From Magnimaribacter mokuoloeensis (GTDB lineage: Bacteria; Pseudomonadota; Gammaproteobacteria; Magnimaribacterales; Magnimaribacteraceae): 64,000 bases of DNA. Positions 26,194 to 36,087 of this stretch are shown here, one piece after another (position 1 is the stretch's first letter; the number at the start of each line of letters is the position of its first letter). The translations under genes and the position numbers were made by a program. The stretch lies in assembly GCA_041860225.1 (NCBI GenBank), contig CP151794.1, positions 310,001 through 374,000 of the forward strand, written 5' to 3'. The notes under the pieces were generated by a model. It was given only the letters and a program-made list of their open reading frames with translations. It had not been told where the DNA came from and searched no databases.

Positions 26194-27078
26194 ATGGATG
26201 TCTTAATAGTTGTCTTATTAATCTTAATAATAGGTCTTATTCTCTTTAATACACTTAGAGGTGATAAGAGTAATGAAGAGTCTGAAGACTTTCTTAAAGG
26301 AATTGATAATTCAATTGAAATTCAAAGAACTACCATAGGAGAATTATCTAAAGATATACAATCTTTCAACGAACCGCTCTCTAAATTAAATCGATACTTA
26401 TCAGGTGGTACTCTTGCCGGTAAGTTTGGAGAATGGTCTTTAGAATCAATTATTAAGGATATCTTCCACCCAAATCAATTTGAAACAAATGCAGAAGTTA
26501 TACCTGGAAGTGGTAAAAGAGTTGAATTCATAGTCAAACTTCCTGAAGGCCTAGTTTTGCCTATTGATGCAAAATTCCCCTCTGCGCTTTTTGATAATTA
26601 CCTAAATGCAAGCGAACTCGGAGATGAAAAGCTCGTAAAGAAATCAAAAGACGACATAAAAAGACACGTCATTAAGGATGCCTCTGATATTAAAGCAAAG
26701 TATATTCAATCAGGTATAACCGTTGATCTGGGGGTCATGTACATACCAAGTGAAAGTTTGATGCAAACAATAGACTCTCTAGACAACATAAGAGAATCTA
26801 TTTTCCGTGACTATCGTGTTTTGATAATGGGCCCTAATTCGTTAGCAGCTTATTTAATTAGTGTTCACATGGGCTTTAGAACTCTGGCTCTTAATGAAAG
26901 AGCTGGAGAGATAATGAATGAATTTGGGAAATTAAAAAAAGAATTTGAGAAATTTAGCGGCTCTACCGAGGATTTAATAAAAAAAGTAGACGCCCTACAG
27001 AAGTCTATAAGCGAGTATTCAACTCGAGAAAGGCAAATGCAACGTGCTATAGACAATATGGACAAACTTGATTCTTAA
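26194..27078 (+). CDS. rmuC: DNA recombination protein RmuC, short form
   Basis: RmuC-family protein with a nuclease-like core, linked in E. coli to limiting inversion at short inverted repeats. A single N-terminal membrane segment (residues 2-20) and a short helical region precede the domain: LAGKFGEWSLESIIKDIF, FIVKLPEGLVLPIDAKFP, YIPSESLMQTIDSL, RVLIMGPNSLAAYLISVHMGFR. At 294 residues it is much shorter than E. coli RmuC (about 475), mainly because the long coiled-coil N-terminal part is reduced. The helicase gene follows after 8 bases. Confidence 0.88.
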   Translation: MDVLIVVLLILIIGLILFNTLRGDKSNEESEDFLKGIDNSIEIQRTTIGELSKDIQSFNEPLSKLNRYLSGGTLAGKFGEWSLESIIKDIFHPNQFETNAEVIPGSGKRVEFIVKLPEGLVLPIDAKFPSALFDNYLNASELGDEKLVKKSKDDIKRHVIKDASDIKAKYIQSGITVDLGVMYIPSESLMQTIDSLDNIRESIFRDYRVLIMGPNSLAAYLISVHMGFRTLALNERAGEIMNEFGKLKKEFEKFSGSTEDLIKKVDALQKSISEYSTRERQMQRAIDNMDKLDS

Positions 27079-27086
27079 AAAACCAT

Positions 27087-28370
27087 ATGTCTTTTGAAAA
27101 AGTTCATGATGAAATACTCGCTCTTCTTTCTGAGGACGCTGATCAACAATTCATTTTTCTTACTGGCGCAGCAGGAACCGGAAAAACAACTCTTCTTGAA
27201 AGAGTAAAAAATCAACTACTCTTAAAGAAGATGGTAGTTGCTCCAACAGGTATTGCTGCCCTTAATATTGGCGGAACAACAATTAATTCTGCATTCAGGA
27301 TTGGATTTGACACCATTCCTATTATCACAAAGTCTAAAGATCCAAGATTTGGAAAATTACTTAGGAATCTAGAATTATTAATAATTGATGAAGTATCAAT
27401 GGTAAGAGCTCCAATGCTGGATGCTATTTCTCAGTCTCTTCAAATCCATAGGAATTCTGAAAAACCATTTGGAGGTGTTCATGTTTTAGCTTGTGGTGAT
27501 CTTTTCCAACTGCCTCCTATTATTAAAGAGAGTGAAGAGAGAATAATTTATGAGAAATATGATTCCGTTTATTTCTTTGATTCTCATGCCTTTAAAGAGA
27601 TGGATGAAATCCATTTTTTTGAACTAACTGAATCTTTTAGACAAGAAGAGGACCAAAAATTTTGTGAGCTATTAAACAATATACGTATTGGAAAAAATCT
27701 TGAATCTACTATAGATCAAATTAATTCTCAGTGCTTCGATCCAACATTAGAGTCAGATTTCTTCATGACACTAACTTCTAGAAAAAAAAGAGCAGAAGAA
27801 TTAAATGAATATAAATTAGGTCACATAGAAGGCGAGGAAGAGGTTATAAAATCAAAAGAATCCGGAGACCTGAATGAAAACGATTTACCTGCACCTAGGG
27901 AGTTAAAAATAAAAGTTGGTGCTAATGTTATGTTTATCAAAAATGATCCTGAAGGTAGATGGGTTAATGGAACTCTGGGTACAGTATCTGAGTGTTTGGA
28001 TAAAAAGAAAAAATATATAAAGATTAAAATTAATAACAAAACTCATAAAGTAGAAAGAGAAGAATGGAATAAAGTGCGTTTTACTTATGATGATGATTCA
28101 GATGAGGTCTTAGAGGAGGTCATCTCATCCTTTAAACAATTTCCTATTAAACTGGGTTGGGCAGTTACCATTCATAAATCTCAAGGATTAACATTAGACA
28201 GTTGTTCAGTCGATCTAGGGACAGGCGCCTTTGCAACAGGACAAGCATATGTCGCCCTGAGTCGATGTAAGAATCTTAACTCATTGCACTTACAACGAGA
28301 GCTAAAAGTTTCCGATGCGTTAGTTGATCCTGATATTATTGATTTTCATCAAAAATTTATACATAACTAG
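27087..28370 (+). CDS. PIF1/RecD-like superfamily 1 helicase (AAA ATPase)
   Basis: ATP-dependent DNA helicase of the Pif1-like group, 427 residues. Motif I FLTGAAGTGKTTLLERV, motif Ia APTGIAALNIGGTTINS, motif II LLIIDEVSMV, motif III GVHVLACGDLFQLPP, motif IV-like LTESFRQ, and near the end GWAVTIHKSQGLTLDSCSVDLG with AYVALSRCKNLNSLHL (motifs V and VI). It lacks the N-terminal domains of RecD. Position 8 bases after rmuC suggests a shared role in DNA upkeep, such as handling of unusual structures. No prophage or plasmid genes are near. Confidence 0.9.
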   Translation: MSFEKVHDEILALLSEDADQQFIFLTGAAGTGKTTLLERVKNQLLLKKMVVAPTGIAALNIGGTTINSAFRIGFDTIPIITKSKDPRFGKLLRNLELLIIDEVSMVRAPMLDAISQSLQIHRNSEKPFGGVHVLACGDLFQLPPIIKESEERIIYEKYDSVYFFDSHAFKEMDEIHFFELTESFRQEEDQKFCELLNNIRIGKNLESTIDQINSQCFDPTLESDFFMTLTSRKKRAEELNEYKLGHIEGEEEVIKSKESGDLNENDLPAPRELKIKVGANVMFIKNDPEGRWVNGTLGTVSECLDKKKKYIKIKINNKTHKVEREEWNKVRFTYDDDSDEVLEEVISSFKQFPIKLGWAVTIHKSQGLTLDSCSVDLGTGAFATGQAYVALSRCKNLNSLHLQRELKVSDALVDPDIIDFHQKFIHN

Positions 28371-28371
28371 A

Positions 28372-29742
28372 ATGATAAAAATAGTTTTTTCGATACTCGC
28401 CCTATATGTCTTTTCTACCTTTACATTTGCAGATGAAAATTTAGAAAATGAAGCGGTAAAATTACTTCAAGCATATCTAAAAGTAGATACCATTAGCCCT
28501 CCTGGAAATGAATCAAGAGCAGTAGATTTTTTAGCTGAAATATTTGATCAAGAAGGTATCCAATATGATTCAGCAGAAAGTGCCCCTGGAAGGGGAAATA
28601 TTTGGGCACGAATAAAGGGAGGTGATAAACCAGCTCTTATCCTCTTACACCATTCTGATGTTGTACCAGCTAATAAAGAATATTGGGATTTTGATCCCCT
28701 ATCTGGTGCAATAGTAGACGGTTACATACAGGGTAGAGGCGCTTTAGATATGAAAGGATTGGGTATCTCCCACTTAGCAAACTTTCTTAAATTCCACAGA
28801 TCAAATAAACCTCTTAATAGAGACATAATTTATATAGCTGCAGCCGATGAAGAGTCTGGAGGTAAATATGGAATGGGGTGGCTTATTGAGAATAGACCAG
28901 AGGCTTTTGAAGGCGCAGAATTATTATTGAACGAAGGTGGCAGTGGTTTTAGATCTGATGATGGAATTGGGTTTAGTGTCGAAGTCACTCAGAAGATTCC
29001 TGTATGGTTAAGACTTAATTCTGTTGATCAACCCGGTCATGGTTCTTCACCTAGATCAACAAGTTCAGTTTCAAGAATAGTAGAGGCTTTAAATATTATA
29101 TGGAATAGTCCTTTTGAGCCCAGAATAATACCTGAAGTTGATAGAGTATTTTTAGATAGGTCTGAGGCTCTAGATGAACCTTTTAAAAGTAAGTATAAAA
29201 ATATTAAGAATATGATCCAAGATCCAGCCTTTATGAAAGAACTTCAGGAGTTTTCACCTTCTTCTCATGCACTAACTAGAAATACTTGTTCTCTGACTAG
29301 AATGAATGGAGGCATAAAAATTAATGTAGTTCCTCCTTCAGCATGGGCCGAGATAGATTGCAGAATATTACCCGATCTTAAACCTGAAGAATTTATAGAG
29401 CAGATAGAAGATCTAATTAAGGACACTGGAGTTGAGGTTGAGCCTCTCATGTTAGGTTTTCCGGGTTCATCTTCAACAAATTCAGAGCTTTACAAGGCTA
29501 TTGAGGCCTTTATTCAAAAAAAATATCCTGGCTCAAAATTGTCCCCATCTGTTAGTGCCGGATTTACAGATAGCAGATTTTCAAGAGGAATAGGTATAGC
29601 TAGCTATGGTTTCAATACTTATATTTACGAAGGAAACGAAAGTTCAGGTATACATGGTAATAATGAACGTATCCATGAGAACCGTTATAGGCAAAGTGTA
29701 AGAGATTTAAGTCTTATACTTGAAAAAGTTATATACGACTAA
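28372..29742 (+). CDS. Secreted M20 family peptidase
   Basis: Zinc peptidase of about 456 residues predicted to work outside the inner membrane. The ATG at 28372 directly starts a signal peptide (MIKIVFSILALYVFSTFTFA, cut before DENLEN); a longer frame from 28324 overlaps the helicase and would spoil it. Metal motifs: LILLHHSDVVPA, GRGALDMKG, AAADEESGG, LLNEGGSG, and HGNNERIHENR near the C-terminus. It is like carboxypeptidase-S-type M20 enzymes. It overlaps the amidase stop by CTAA (29739-29742). Confidence 0.91.
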   Translation: MIKIVFSILALYVFSTFTFADENLENEAVKLLQAYLKVDTISPPGNESRAVDFLAEIFDQEGIQYDSAESAPGRGNIWARIKGGDKPALILLHHSDVVPANKEYWDFDPLSGAIVDGYIQGRGALDMKGLGISHLANFLKFHRSNKPLNRDIIYIAAADEESGGKYGMGWLIENRPEAFEGAELLLNEGGSGFRSDDGIGFSVEVTQKIPVWLRLNSVDQPGHGSSPRSTSSVSRIVEALNIIWNSPFEPRIIPEVDRVFLDRSEALDEPFKSKYKNIKNMIQDPAFMKELQEFSPSSHALTRNTCSLTRMNGGIKINVVPPSAWAEIDCRILPDLKPEEFIEQIEDLIKDTGVEVEPLMLGFPGSSSTNSELYKAIEAFIQKKYPGSKLSPSVSAGFTDSRFSRGIGIASYGFNTYIYEGNESSGIHGNNERIHENRYRQSVRDLSLILEKVIYD

Positions 29743-31124
29743 ACTGGATCTATAGGAGTAGGGCACGGAACTTCTTCTTGTATCATTTCCGCAACAGTCA
29801 AACATAAATCTTCTCTATATAACTCAGAATATATTTGGATACCCGTCGGTAATCCATCATGAACTTCCATAGGCAACGCCACAGAAGGTAGTCCCAGGCA
29901 ATTTCCAGGAGATATAAAAATGAAACTTTCTTTTAAGGTTTGTATTCCAATATCTGGATCAAGGTCTGAATCAATTGGCCAAGGACGATTCGCCCATGTA
30001 GGCCCTATACATACTTGATAGTCTGTTAAGAAAGCTGACCACAATCTTCTAAGTCTTCTCCTTTCAAGTAAAGCCTGGTCCAAATTCATATCATTTTGAG
30101 GGAACTGCTTTTCAAAACGGCGTAAGTAATCTGCAGTTTCAGGTTTAAAGGCTTCTTCAGGCATTTCATCTAACATGCCACTGTTGAGTACCTTATGCCA
30201 TATTTGGTAAACTCTTTCTGTCTCAGGAGCATCGACTTCTTCCACTTCCCAGCCTTTATCAGAAAGGATTTTTCCTGCTTTTTCAATTGCCTTCACGTTG
30301 GCAGAATCAATAGTATGATTCTCAAATTTAGTCACCAGTGCTGCCTTGGGTTTTTGTGGTATATGACCTTCGAAAGGAACAGTTACAGATTGAGGGTCCT
30401 CAATATGCCTTCCTGCCATAGTAAGCAATCCTGACCTAAGATCTTTGACAGATCTGGCCATAGGGCCATCAGTAAGAAAAGCAGAAGCTATACCAAAATC
30501 CTTGAATCCATCAATCGTTCTTACGAAAGGTATTCTTCCAATAGAAGGTTTAAGAGATGTAATTCCACAGCAGTAGGCTGGATTCCTCAAAGAACCTCCA
30601 ATATCGTTACCTATACCGAAAGGGCTCATACCTGATGCTATTGCAGCGCCTTCGCCTCCGCTAGAACCTCCCGGAGTTACATCCTTGTTCCATGGATTGT
30701 AAGTCCTACCTCTTAATGGGTTGTCCGTATCAAGTCGCATACCCATCTCCGGCAAGTTAGTTCTTCCTATAGGAATTGCACCTGCATTTAACATGCGGTC
30801 TACTAAAGGAGCATTTTCATTAGGAAAAGAATCTTTTAATAAAGGAATTCCGCTAGTAGTTGGAGAGCCAACTAAATCAACATTTTCTTTAATTGTGATC
30901 GGAACTCCGTGAAAAGGTCTGTTTCTTTCATCTTCACTGGCATTATCAGCTTGATCAGAAAGCGCCAACGCAGATTCTTCAAGTACCACTGTCACAGCAT
31001 TGATATCTGGATTGACTTCATTGATTCTGTCCAGATGAGCCTGAACAATTTCCCGGCTTGAAACCTCTTTAGTTTGGATTAACTTTGCGAGTTCACCAGC
31101 ACTCTTTTTGATAAGTTCATTCAC
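29739..31124 (-). CDS. Amidase, amidase-signature family
   Basis: Serine hydrolase of 461 residues that splits an amide bond. The signature is clear: HGVPITIKENVDLVG with the catalytic Lys, TPGGSSGGEGAAIASGMSPFGIGNDIGGSLRNPAYCCG with the Ser-cisSer-Lys triad. It is not part of a gatCAB cluster and has no signal peptide, so it is more likely a catabolic amidase than the GatA subunit. It lies 9 bases downstream of the beta-oxidation gene on the same strand. Confidence 0.92.
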   Translation of the reverse strand: MNELIKKSAGELAKLIQTKEVSSREIVQAHLDRINEVNPDINAVTVVLEESALALSDQADNASEDERNRPFHGVPITIKENVDLVGSPTTSGIPLLKDSFPNENAPLVDRMLNAGAIPIGRTNLPEMGMRLDTDNPLRGRTYNPWNKDVTPGGSSGGEGAAIASGMSPFGIGNDIGGSLRNPAYCCGITSLKPSIGRIPFVRTIDGFKDFGIASAFLTDGPMARSVKDLRSGLLTMAGRHIEDPQSVTVPFEGHIPQKPKAALVTKFENHTIDSANVKAIEKAGKILSDKGWEVEEVDAPETERVYQIWHKVLNSGMLDEMPEEAFKPETADYLRRFEKQFPQNDMNLDQALLERRRLRRLWSAFLTDYQVCIGPTWANRPWPIDSDLDPDIGIQTLKESFIFISPGNCLGLPSVALPMEVHDGLPTGIQIYSELYREDLCLTVAEMIQEEVPCPTPIDPV

Positions 31125-31133
31125 ATTAAGTCC

Positions 31134-33206
31134 TTATAAAATATTTATCTTCTCAGCTACTACTTTTTCTAAGTAAGCAGAAGGTTTAAATTCTGGACCT
31201 AATTCCTTTTCTGCATTTTGTAGCCACTCAAGTACTTTGTCGTAGCCCACTAGGTTCCCGTAGAACATTGGTCCGCCTTCGTAGACTGGCCATCCATATC
31301 CATTTGTCCAAACAATATCAATATCGCTTGCTCTGATAGCCATGCCTTCTTCTAAGATTTTGAATCCTTCATTGATCATTGGATATAAGCACCTCTGTAG
31401 AATTTCTTCTTTAGAGATATCTCTCATTTGAGCTTGTCTTTCCTCGCCGAATTTCTTTATTATTTCTTCAACTTCAGGGTCAGGCGATTTATTTCTATTT
31501 TCATCATATGTGTAGAATCCTTTTCCTGATTTTTGACCAAATCTACCTGCTTCGCAAAGAACATCCCTAAGGGTTTCACCATTAGAAGTCTCCTTATTCC
31601 AACCTATGTCTAAGCCTGCAAGATCAGACATTGCAAAAGGACCCATAGGGAATCCAAAATCAAATAATGCGTCATCTATATCCCACGGAAGAGCTCCTTC
31701 AAGGATAAGTTTATTAGCTTCTCTTTGTCTTTGAGCAAGGATTCTATTTCCAACAAATCCAGGACAGACACCTACTACAGCCGCAATCTTTTGAATCTTT
31801 TTAGCTATTGCTAGAGAACTCGCTACAACTGACTTAGATGTTTTATCACCTCTAACAATTTCCAAGAGTTTCATGACATTAGCTGGACTAAAGAAATGGA
31901 GACCTATTACATCTTCCGGTCTACTCGTTTCGGCAGCAATTTCATTTACATCTAATGCAGAAGTATTTGAAGCCAAGATAGCTCCATCTTTACATATTCC
32001 ATCCAATTGCTTGAATATGTCTTTTTTTAGATCCATATTTTCAAACACAGCTTCAATAATGAGATCTTGAGAATCAAGTGCTTCTATAGAAGTTTGACCA
32101 TTAATGAGCGCCATTCTTTCTTCGACTTGTTCATTTGTGATACGACCCTTTGCAGCCGTGTTCTCATAGTTTTTTCTGATAATACCTAAGCCTTTATCCA
32201 ATCTCTCCTGACTTTGTTCAATGATTGTTACCGGGATACCAACATTAGCAAAGTTCATAGAAATACCACCACCCATAGTTCCGGCTCCGATCACACCAAC
32301 ACTATTTATTTCTTTAAGAGGAGTGTCTTTCTCGATATCTGGGATTTTTGTGACTTGTCTCTGTGCAAAGAATATATATCTTTGTGCAGCTGATTGAGAG
32401 CCAGTCATCAGTTTCATAAATAAATCTTGTTCAACTTTCAATCCCTCTTCAAAGGGCAGGTTGACCGCAGCCTCTACACACTGAATATTATATTCAGGTG
32501 CAAGAAAACCTCTTGTTTTTCTAAGAATTGATTTTCTAAAGTCTGCAAATAGAGCATCATTACCCTTATCAGCTTTTATTTTGTCATCAGCATCTCTTAC
32601 TTTGACTAAAGGTCTGCCTTCGGAAACAATCTTATTAGCAAAATTAATCGCGTCATTTTCAAGCTCCCCTTCATTTGCCATTTCATCAACCAAACCCATA
32701 GCAAGACATTGATCAGCAGGAACATGTTCTCCACTTGTCATCATGACTAAAGCTTTTTGAGCGCCCACAATTCTTGGTAATCTCTGTGTTCCACCAGCTC
32801 CTGGTAAAAGTCCTAAGTTAACCTCTGGTAGACCACATTTTGCTGAAGGAACTGCTATACGGTAATGACATGTTAGTGCTACCTCTAATCCACCTCCCAA
32901 AGCTGTTCCGTGTATTGCAGCAATAACTGGTTTTGGAGAATTCTCTATCATGTCCTGTACGTCATAAAGAGAAGGTCCCTTAGGGGCTTGACCAAACTCA
33001 GTAATATCAGCACCTGCAATGAATGTTCTCCCTTCGCAAATAATGACTATAGATTTTACAGATCCATCTTCTATAGCAGCACTCACCCCGTTATTTAATC
33101 CTTCTCTTACATTTGCAGATAAAGCATTTACAGGAGGAGAATTTAGAGTGATAACTGCAACTTCACCTTTGATTTCTAAGTTAGTAACTTCGTTTATGGT
33201 AGGCAT
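31134..33206 (-). CDS. Multifunctional beta-oxidation protein (enoyl-CoA hydratase / 3-hydroxyacyl-CoA dehydrogenase)
   Basis: FadJ/FadB-like enzyme of 690 residues for the middle two steps of fatty acid beta-oxidation. Residues 1-190 are the hydratase/isomerase domain (FIAGADITEFGQ, GTALGGGLEVALTCHYRIAV near 97, GLLPGAGGTQRLPRI). The NAD-binding domain starts near residue 300 (VGVIGAGTMGGGISMNFANVG, ASNTSALDVNEIA, GLHFFSPANVMKLLEIVRG), followed by two C-terminal dehydrogenase repeats (GFVGNRILAQ; GYGWPVYEGGPMFY). The hydratase part is nearer peroxisomal-type bifunctional enzymes than E. coli FadB. No thiolase gene is adjacent. Divergent from glcB. Confidence 0.93.
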   Translation of the reverse strand: MPTINEVTNLEIKGEVAVITLNSPPVNALSANVREGLNNGVSAAIEDGSVKSIVIICEGRTFIAGADITEFGQAPKGPSLYDVQDMIENSPKPVIAAIHGTALGGGLEVALTCHYRIAVPSAKCGLPEVNLGLLPGAGGTQRLPRIVGAQKALVMMTSGEHVPADQCLAMGLVDEMANEGELENDAINFANKIVSEGRPLVKVRDADDKIKADKGNDALFADFRKSILRKTRGFLAPEYNIQCVEAAVNLPFEEGLKVEQDLFMKLMTGSQSAAQRYIFFAQRQVTKIPDIEKDTPLKEINSVGVIGAGTMGGGISMNFANVGIPVTIIEQSQERLDKGLGIIRKNYENTAAKGRITNEQVEERMALINGQTSIEALDSQDLIIEAVFENMDLKKDIFKQLDGICKDGAILASNTSALDVNEIAAETSRPEDVIGLHFFSPANVMKLLEIVRGDKTSKSVVASSLAIAKKIQKIAAVVGVCPGFVGNRILAQRQREANKLILEGALPWDIDDALFDFGFPMGPFAMSDLAGLDIGWNKETSNGETLRDVLCEAGRFGQKSGKGFYTYDENRNKSPDPEVEEIIKKFGEERQAQMRDISKEEILQRCLYPMINEGFKILEEGMAIRASDIDIVWTNGYGWPVYEGGPMFYGNLVGYDKVLEWLQNAEKELGPEFKPSAYLEKVVAEKINIL

Positions 33207-33338
33207 ATTTTGTTCCTTAATATTTTTAATCGGTCGTCTATGCTAGCTTAAATAGAACTTAAAAAAAATATTATTTATCTCTCTTGGTTATCATGTAATA
33301 TTCAACATACTTATATGTACACCAAATTAAGGAAATAA

Positions 33339-35504
33339 ATGTCAGATCGAATTGAATACGGAAATTTACGGGTTGCCAAAGAACTTGATAATTTTTTAAG
33401 AGAAGAAGTTGTACCAGGGATTGATGTTGATCCTGATGATTTTTGGAAGTCATTTGAGAAAGTCCTTGAAGAGTTTGGTGCAAAGAATAAAGCACTTCTA
33501 GAGAAAAGAGAGACTATACAAAAGCAAATTGATGAATGGCATCTATCAAGAAAAGATGAAGACCATGATCACGAAGAATATGTAAACTTTCTTAAAGAAA
33601 TAGGCTATCTACTTGATGAAGGAGAAGATTTTCAAATCACAACTCAAAATGTTGACGATGAGATCAAAAAGGTAGCGGGAGCTCAACTTGTAGTTCCTGT
33701 TATGAACGCAAGATTCTCTCTGAATGCAGCTAATGCAAGGTGGGGCAGTCTTTATGATGCCCTTTATGGCACTGACATGATCTCAGAAGAAGGAGGGGCA
33801 GAAAGGTCAGGTCCTTATAATCCAGTAAGAGGTGATAAAGTTATAGAGTTTTCGAAGAATTTTTTAGATGAAACGGTTCCATTATCAGCTGTCAGTTTTA
33901 CAGAAGTTACAGGTTTTTCCGTTGAAAATGGAAATCTAAAAGTTAATACAAGCGGTCAAACATCTGATGTCTTAAAAGATCAATCTCAATTTGTAGGTTA
34001 TAAAGGAGATTCTGATAGTCCATCAAGTATATTGTTGAAAAACAATAACTTACATATAGAAATTCAAATTGATTCTAAAGACTCAGTAGGAAAAGATGAT
34101 CCTGCTAACATCAAAGATGTAGTGCTTGAATCTGCTGTAACTACTATTCAGGATTTAGAAGATTCAGTTGCCGCTGTTGATGCTGAAGATAAGTCCTTAG
34201 CCTACAGAAACTGGTTGGGTTTAATGAGAGGTGATTTAAAGGAATCATTCATGAAAGGGGGGGAAGAAATGACTCGCTCTTTAAATGAAGATAGAACTTA
34301 TTCTGATATTGATGGTAATGAAATGACCCTTCCAGGCAGGAGTGTCCTTCTTGTAAGAAATGTAGGACATTTGATGACTAATCCAGCAATTTTAGATGGT
34401 AATGGCAATGAAGTTCCTGAAGGAATTATGGATGCAATGTTTACTATTTGTATCGGTAAACACGACCTTCAGAAAAAAGGGCATCTTGCTAATTCAAGAA
34501 CTGGAAGCATATATATAGTTAAACCAAAAATGCATGGACCTGAAGAGGTTAAATTCACTTGCGATTTATTTGCTAGAGTTGAAGAAGAGCTTGGCCTTGA
34601 GCCCCTCACCGTGAAAGTAGGAATAATGGATGAGGAGAGACGAACTACAGTTAATCTTAAGGAATGTATAAGAGCAGCTAGCGATAGAGTTATTTTTATA
34701 AATACAGGATTTTTAGATAGAACTGGCGATGAAATTCATACCAGCATGGAGGCAGGGCCTGTAATACCTAAAGCGCAGATGAAACAACAACCCTGGATAA
34801 GTGCTTATGAAGACTGGAATGTAGATGTTGGCCTTGAAACTGGTTTTAAAGGTAAGGCTCAAATTGGAAAAGGAATGTGGGCTATGCCTGATGAAATGCT
34901 TGGAATGTATGAGAATAAATCTATGCACCCTGAAGCTGGAGCTAACTGTGCTTGGGTTCCTTCACCAACCGCAGCTACTTTACATGCAATCCATTATCAT
35001 CAAGTTTCTGTTCCAGAGAGGCAAGAAGAATTGACTTCAAGAACTAGAGCAGGCTTGAAAGACATTTTATCTATACCCTTATTAAAAGATCCTGAAAGTT
35101 TAACTCCTGAAGAAATCCAGGCTGAGCTAGATAATAATTGCCAAGGCATATTAGGTTATGTTGTTAGGTGGGTTGATCTTGGAGTGGGTTGCTCGAAAGT
35201 TCCTGATATAAATAATGTCGGCCTTATGGAAGATAGAGCTACCTGTAGAATATCTAGTCAACATATCGCAAATTGGCTTCATCATGATCTTTGTACAGAA
35301 GATCAGGTTGTAGAGACAATGCGAAAGATGGCCTCTGTTGTAGATGAACAAAATGCTGGTGACCCTGAATATATAAACATGGCTCCTAGTTTTGATGGCG
35401 TAGCTTTTTCAGCTGCAGTAGATTTGGCTATCAAAGGAAGGGCACAGCCTAGTGGATATACTGAACCCATTCTTCATTCAAAAAGATTAGAGTTTAAAGC
35501 TTAA
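33339..35504 (+). CDS. glcB: Malate synthase G
   Basis: Joins glyoxylate and acetyl-CoA to malate, letting the cell grow on acetyl-CoA or glycolate. The 721 residues match E. coli GlcB (723). Conserved segments: DGNEMTLPGRSVLLVRNVGHLM, NSRTGSIYIVKPKMHGPEEV, KVGIMDEERRTTVNLKECI, FINTGFLDRTGDEIHTSMEAGP, and SPTAATLHAIHYHQVSV. AAGE of isocitrate lyase is not in this window. It is divergent from the beta-oxidation gene across 132 bases, which makes joint control plausible. Confidence 0.97.
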   Translation: MSDRIEYGNLRVAKELDNFLREEVVPGIDVDPDDFWKSFEKVLEEFGAKNKALLEKRETIQKQIDEWHLSRKDEDHDHEEYVNFLKEIGYLLDEGEDFQITTQNVDDEIKKVAGAQLVVPVMNARFSLNAANARWGSLYDALYGTDMISEEGGAERSGPYNPVRGDKVIEFSKNFLDETVPLSAVSFTEVTGFSVENGNLKVNTSGQTSDVLKDQSQFVGYKGDSDSPSSILLKNNNLHIEIQIDSKDSVGKDDPANIKDVVLESAVTTIQDLEDSVAAVDAEDKSLAYRNWLGLMRGDLKESFMKGGEEMTRSLNEDRTYSDIDGNEMTLPGRSVLLVRNVGHLMTNPAILDGNGNEVPEGIMDAMFTICIGKHDLQKKGHLANSRTGSIYIVKPKMHGPEEVKFTCDLFARVEEELGLEPLTVKVGIMDEERRTTVNLKECIRAASDRVIFINTGFLDRTGDEIHTSMEAGPVIPKAQMKQQPWISAYEDWNVDVGLETGFKGKAQIGKGMWAMPDEMLGMYENKSMHPEAGANCAWVPSPTAATLHAIHYHQVSVPERQEELTSRTRAGLKDILSIPLLKDPESLTPEEIQAELDNNCQGILGYVVRWVDLGVGCSKVPDINNVGLMEDRATCRISSQHIANWLHHDLCTEDQVVETMRKMASVVDEQNAGDPEYINMAPSFDGVAFSAAVDLAIKGRAQPSGYTEPILHSKRLEFKA

Positions 35505-35528
35505 TAGAAACGGCTATTTGACCTTTCA

Positions 35529-35545
35529 AGTCTATTCTTTAGACT
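35529..35545. repeat. Short inverted repeat after glcB
   Basis: AGTCTA and TAGACT flank five bases between glcB and the next gene. There is no T-tract, so it is a poor terminator; it could be an operator for the 172-residue protein. TTGACC at 35519-35524 upstream may be a -35. Confidence 0.35.
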
Positions 35546-35566
35546 AGAAGGGCAGTCGAGGTTTTT

Positions 35567-36085
35567 ATGAAGAAAGCGTTATTTTTGAGTTTCTTTTTAT
35601 TATCAAGTTCTTATTTTTATGGAGCAGATGCTTCTTTTAATTGCGATCCAAAGAAATTTTTAGCTGATGATGTGCTTGAAAAAGTTTTGGTGCATAGAGA
35701 CTCGGCTTTCAATATTTGTTTAGATTGTGAAGATCAGTCTTGTCGGTTTAAAGCTGCATTGCTTTCAGATAAAAAAAGCCTTTCGATATGTAAGCGACTT
35801 TTTTGTACGGCATCTTTTGCTAGCAGAGGATTTGAAATACCCCCCGAAACGCCCAGAGGTAAAAGTCTTTTTAGCTACAAGTACTCTATTTCAAAGGAAG
35901 GTAAGGTTAAAAACATAAAAGTTGAGAGCACTGAAGGTGTCTTCTCTTCTCGGGATGCAAGAGAATTTATAAAGGCTCTCACTAGAAAAACTAAATATGT
36001 ACCAATAAAGTTCGAAGGGAATTACTATGAATTAATAAATTTAAAGTCTGAAATGTCAATCAATACAAGATTAGGAAACGATTAA
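35567..36085 (+). CDS. Secreted protein of unknown function with TonB-C-like end
   Basis: A 172-residue protein with a clear signal peptide (MKKALFLSFFLLSSSYFYGA), so probably periplasmic. It has seven or so cysteines, with paired ones in CLDCEDQSCRF and CKRLFCTASF that could form disulphides. The C-terminal half, FSYKYSISKEGKVKNIKVEST followed by FIKALTRKTKYVPIKFEG, has the look of a TonB C-terminal/energy-transducer-like fold. I do not recognise the family. The DUF1330 gene follows 2 bases later. Confidence 0.75.
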   Translation: MKKALFLSFFLLSSSYFYGADASFNCDPKKFLADDVLEKVLVHRDSAFNICLDCEDQSCRFKAALLSDKKSLSICKRLFCTASFASRGFEIPPETPRGKSLFSYKYSISKEGKVKNIKVESTEGVFSSRDAREFIKALTRKTKYVPIKFEGNYYELINLKSEMSINTRLGND

Positions 36086-36087
36086 TT

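Noticed and set aside
26194..28370. RmuC and helicase as part of a defence island
   Set aside because: No nuclease, methylase or other defence gene is near; kept only as a low-weight idea in the findings.
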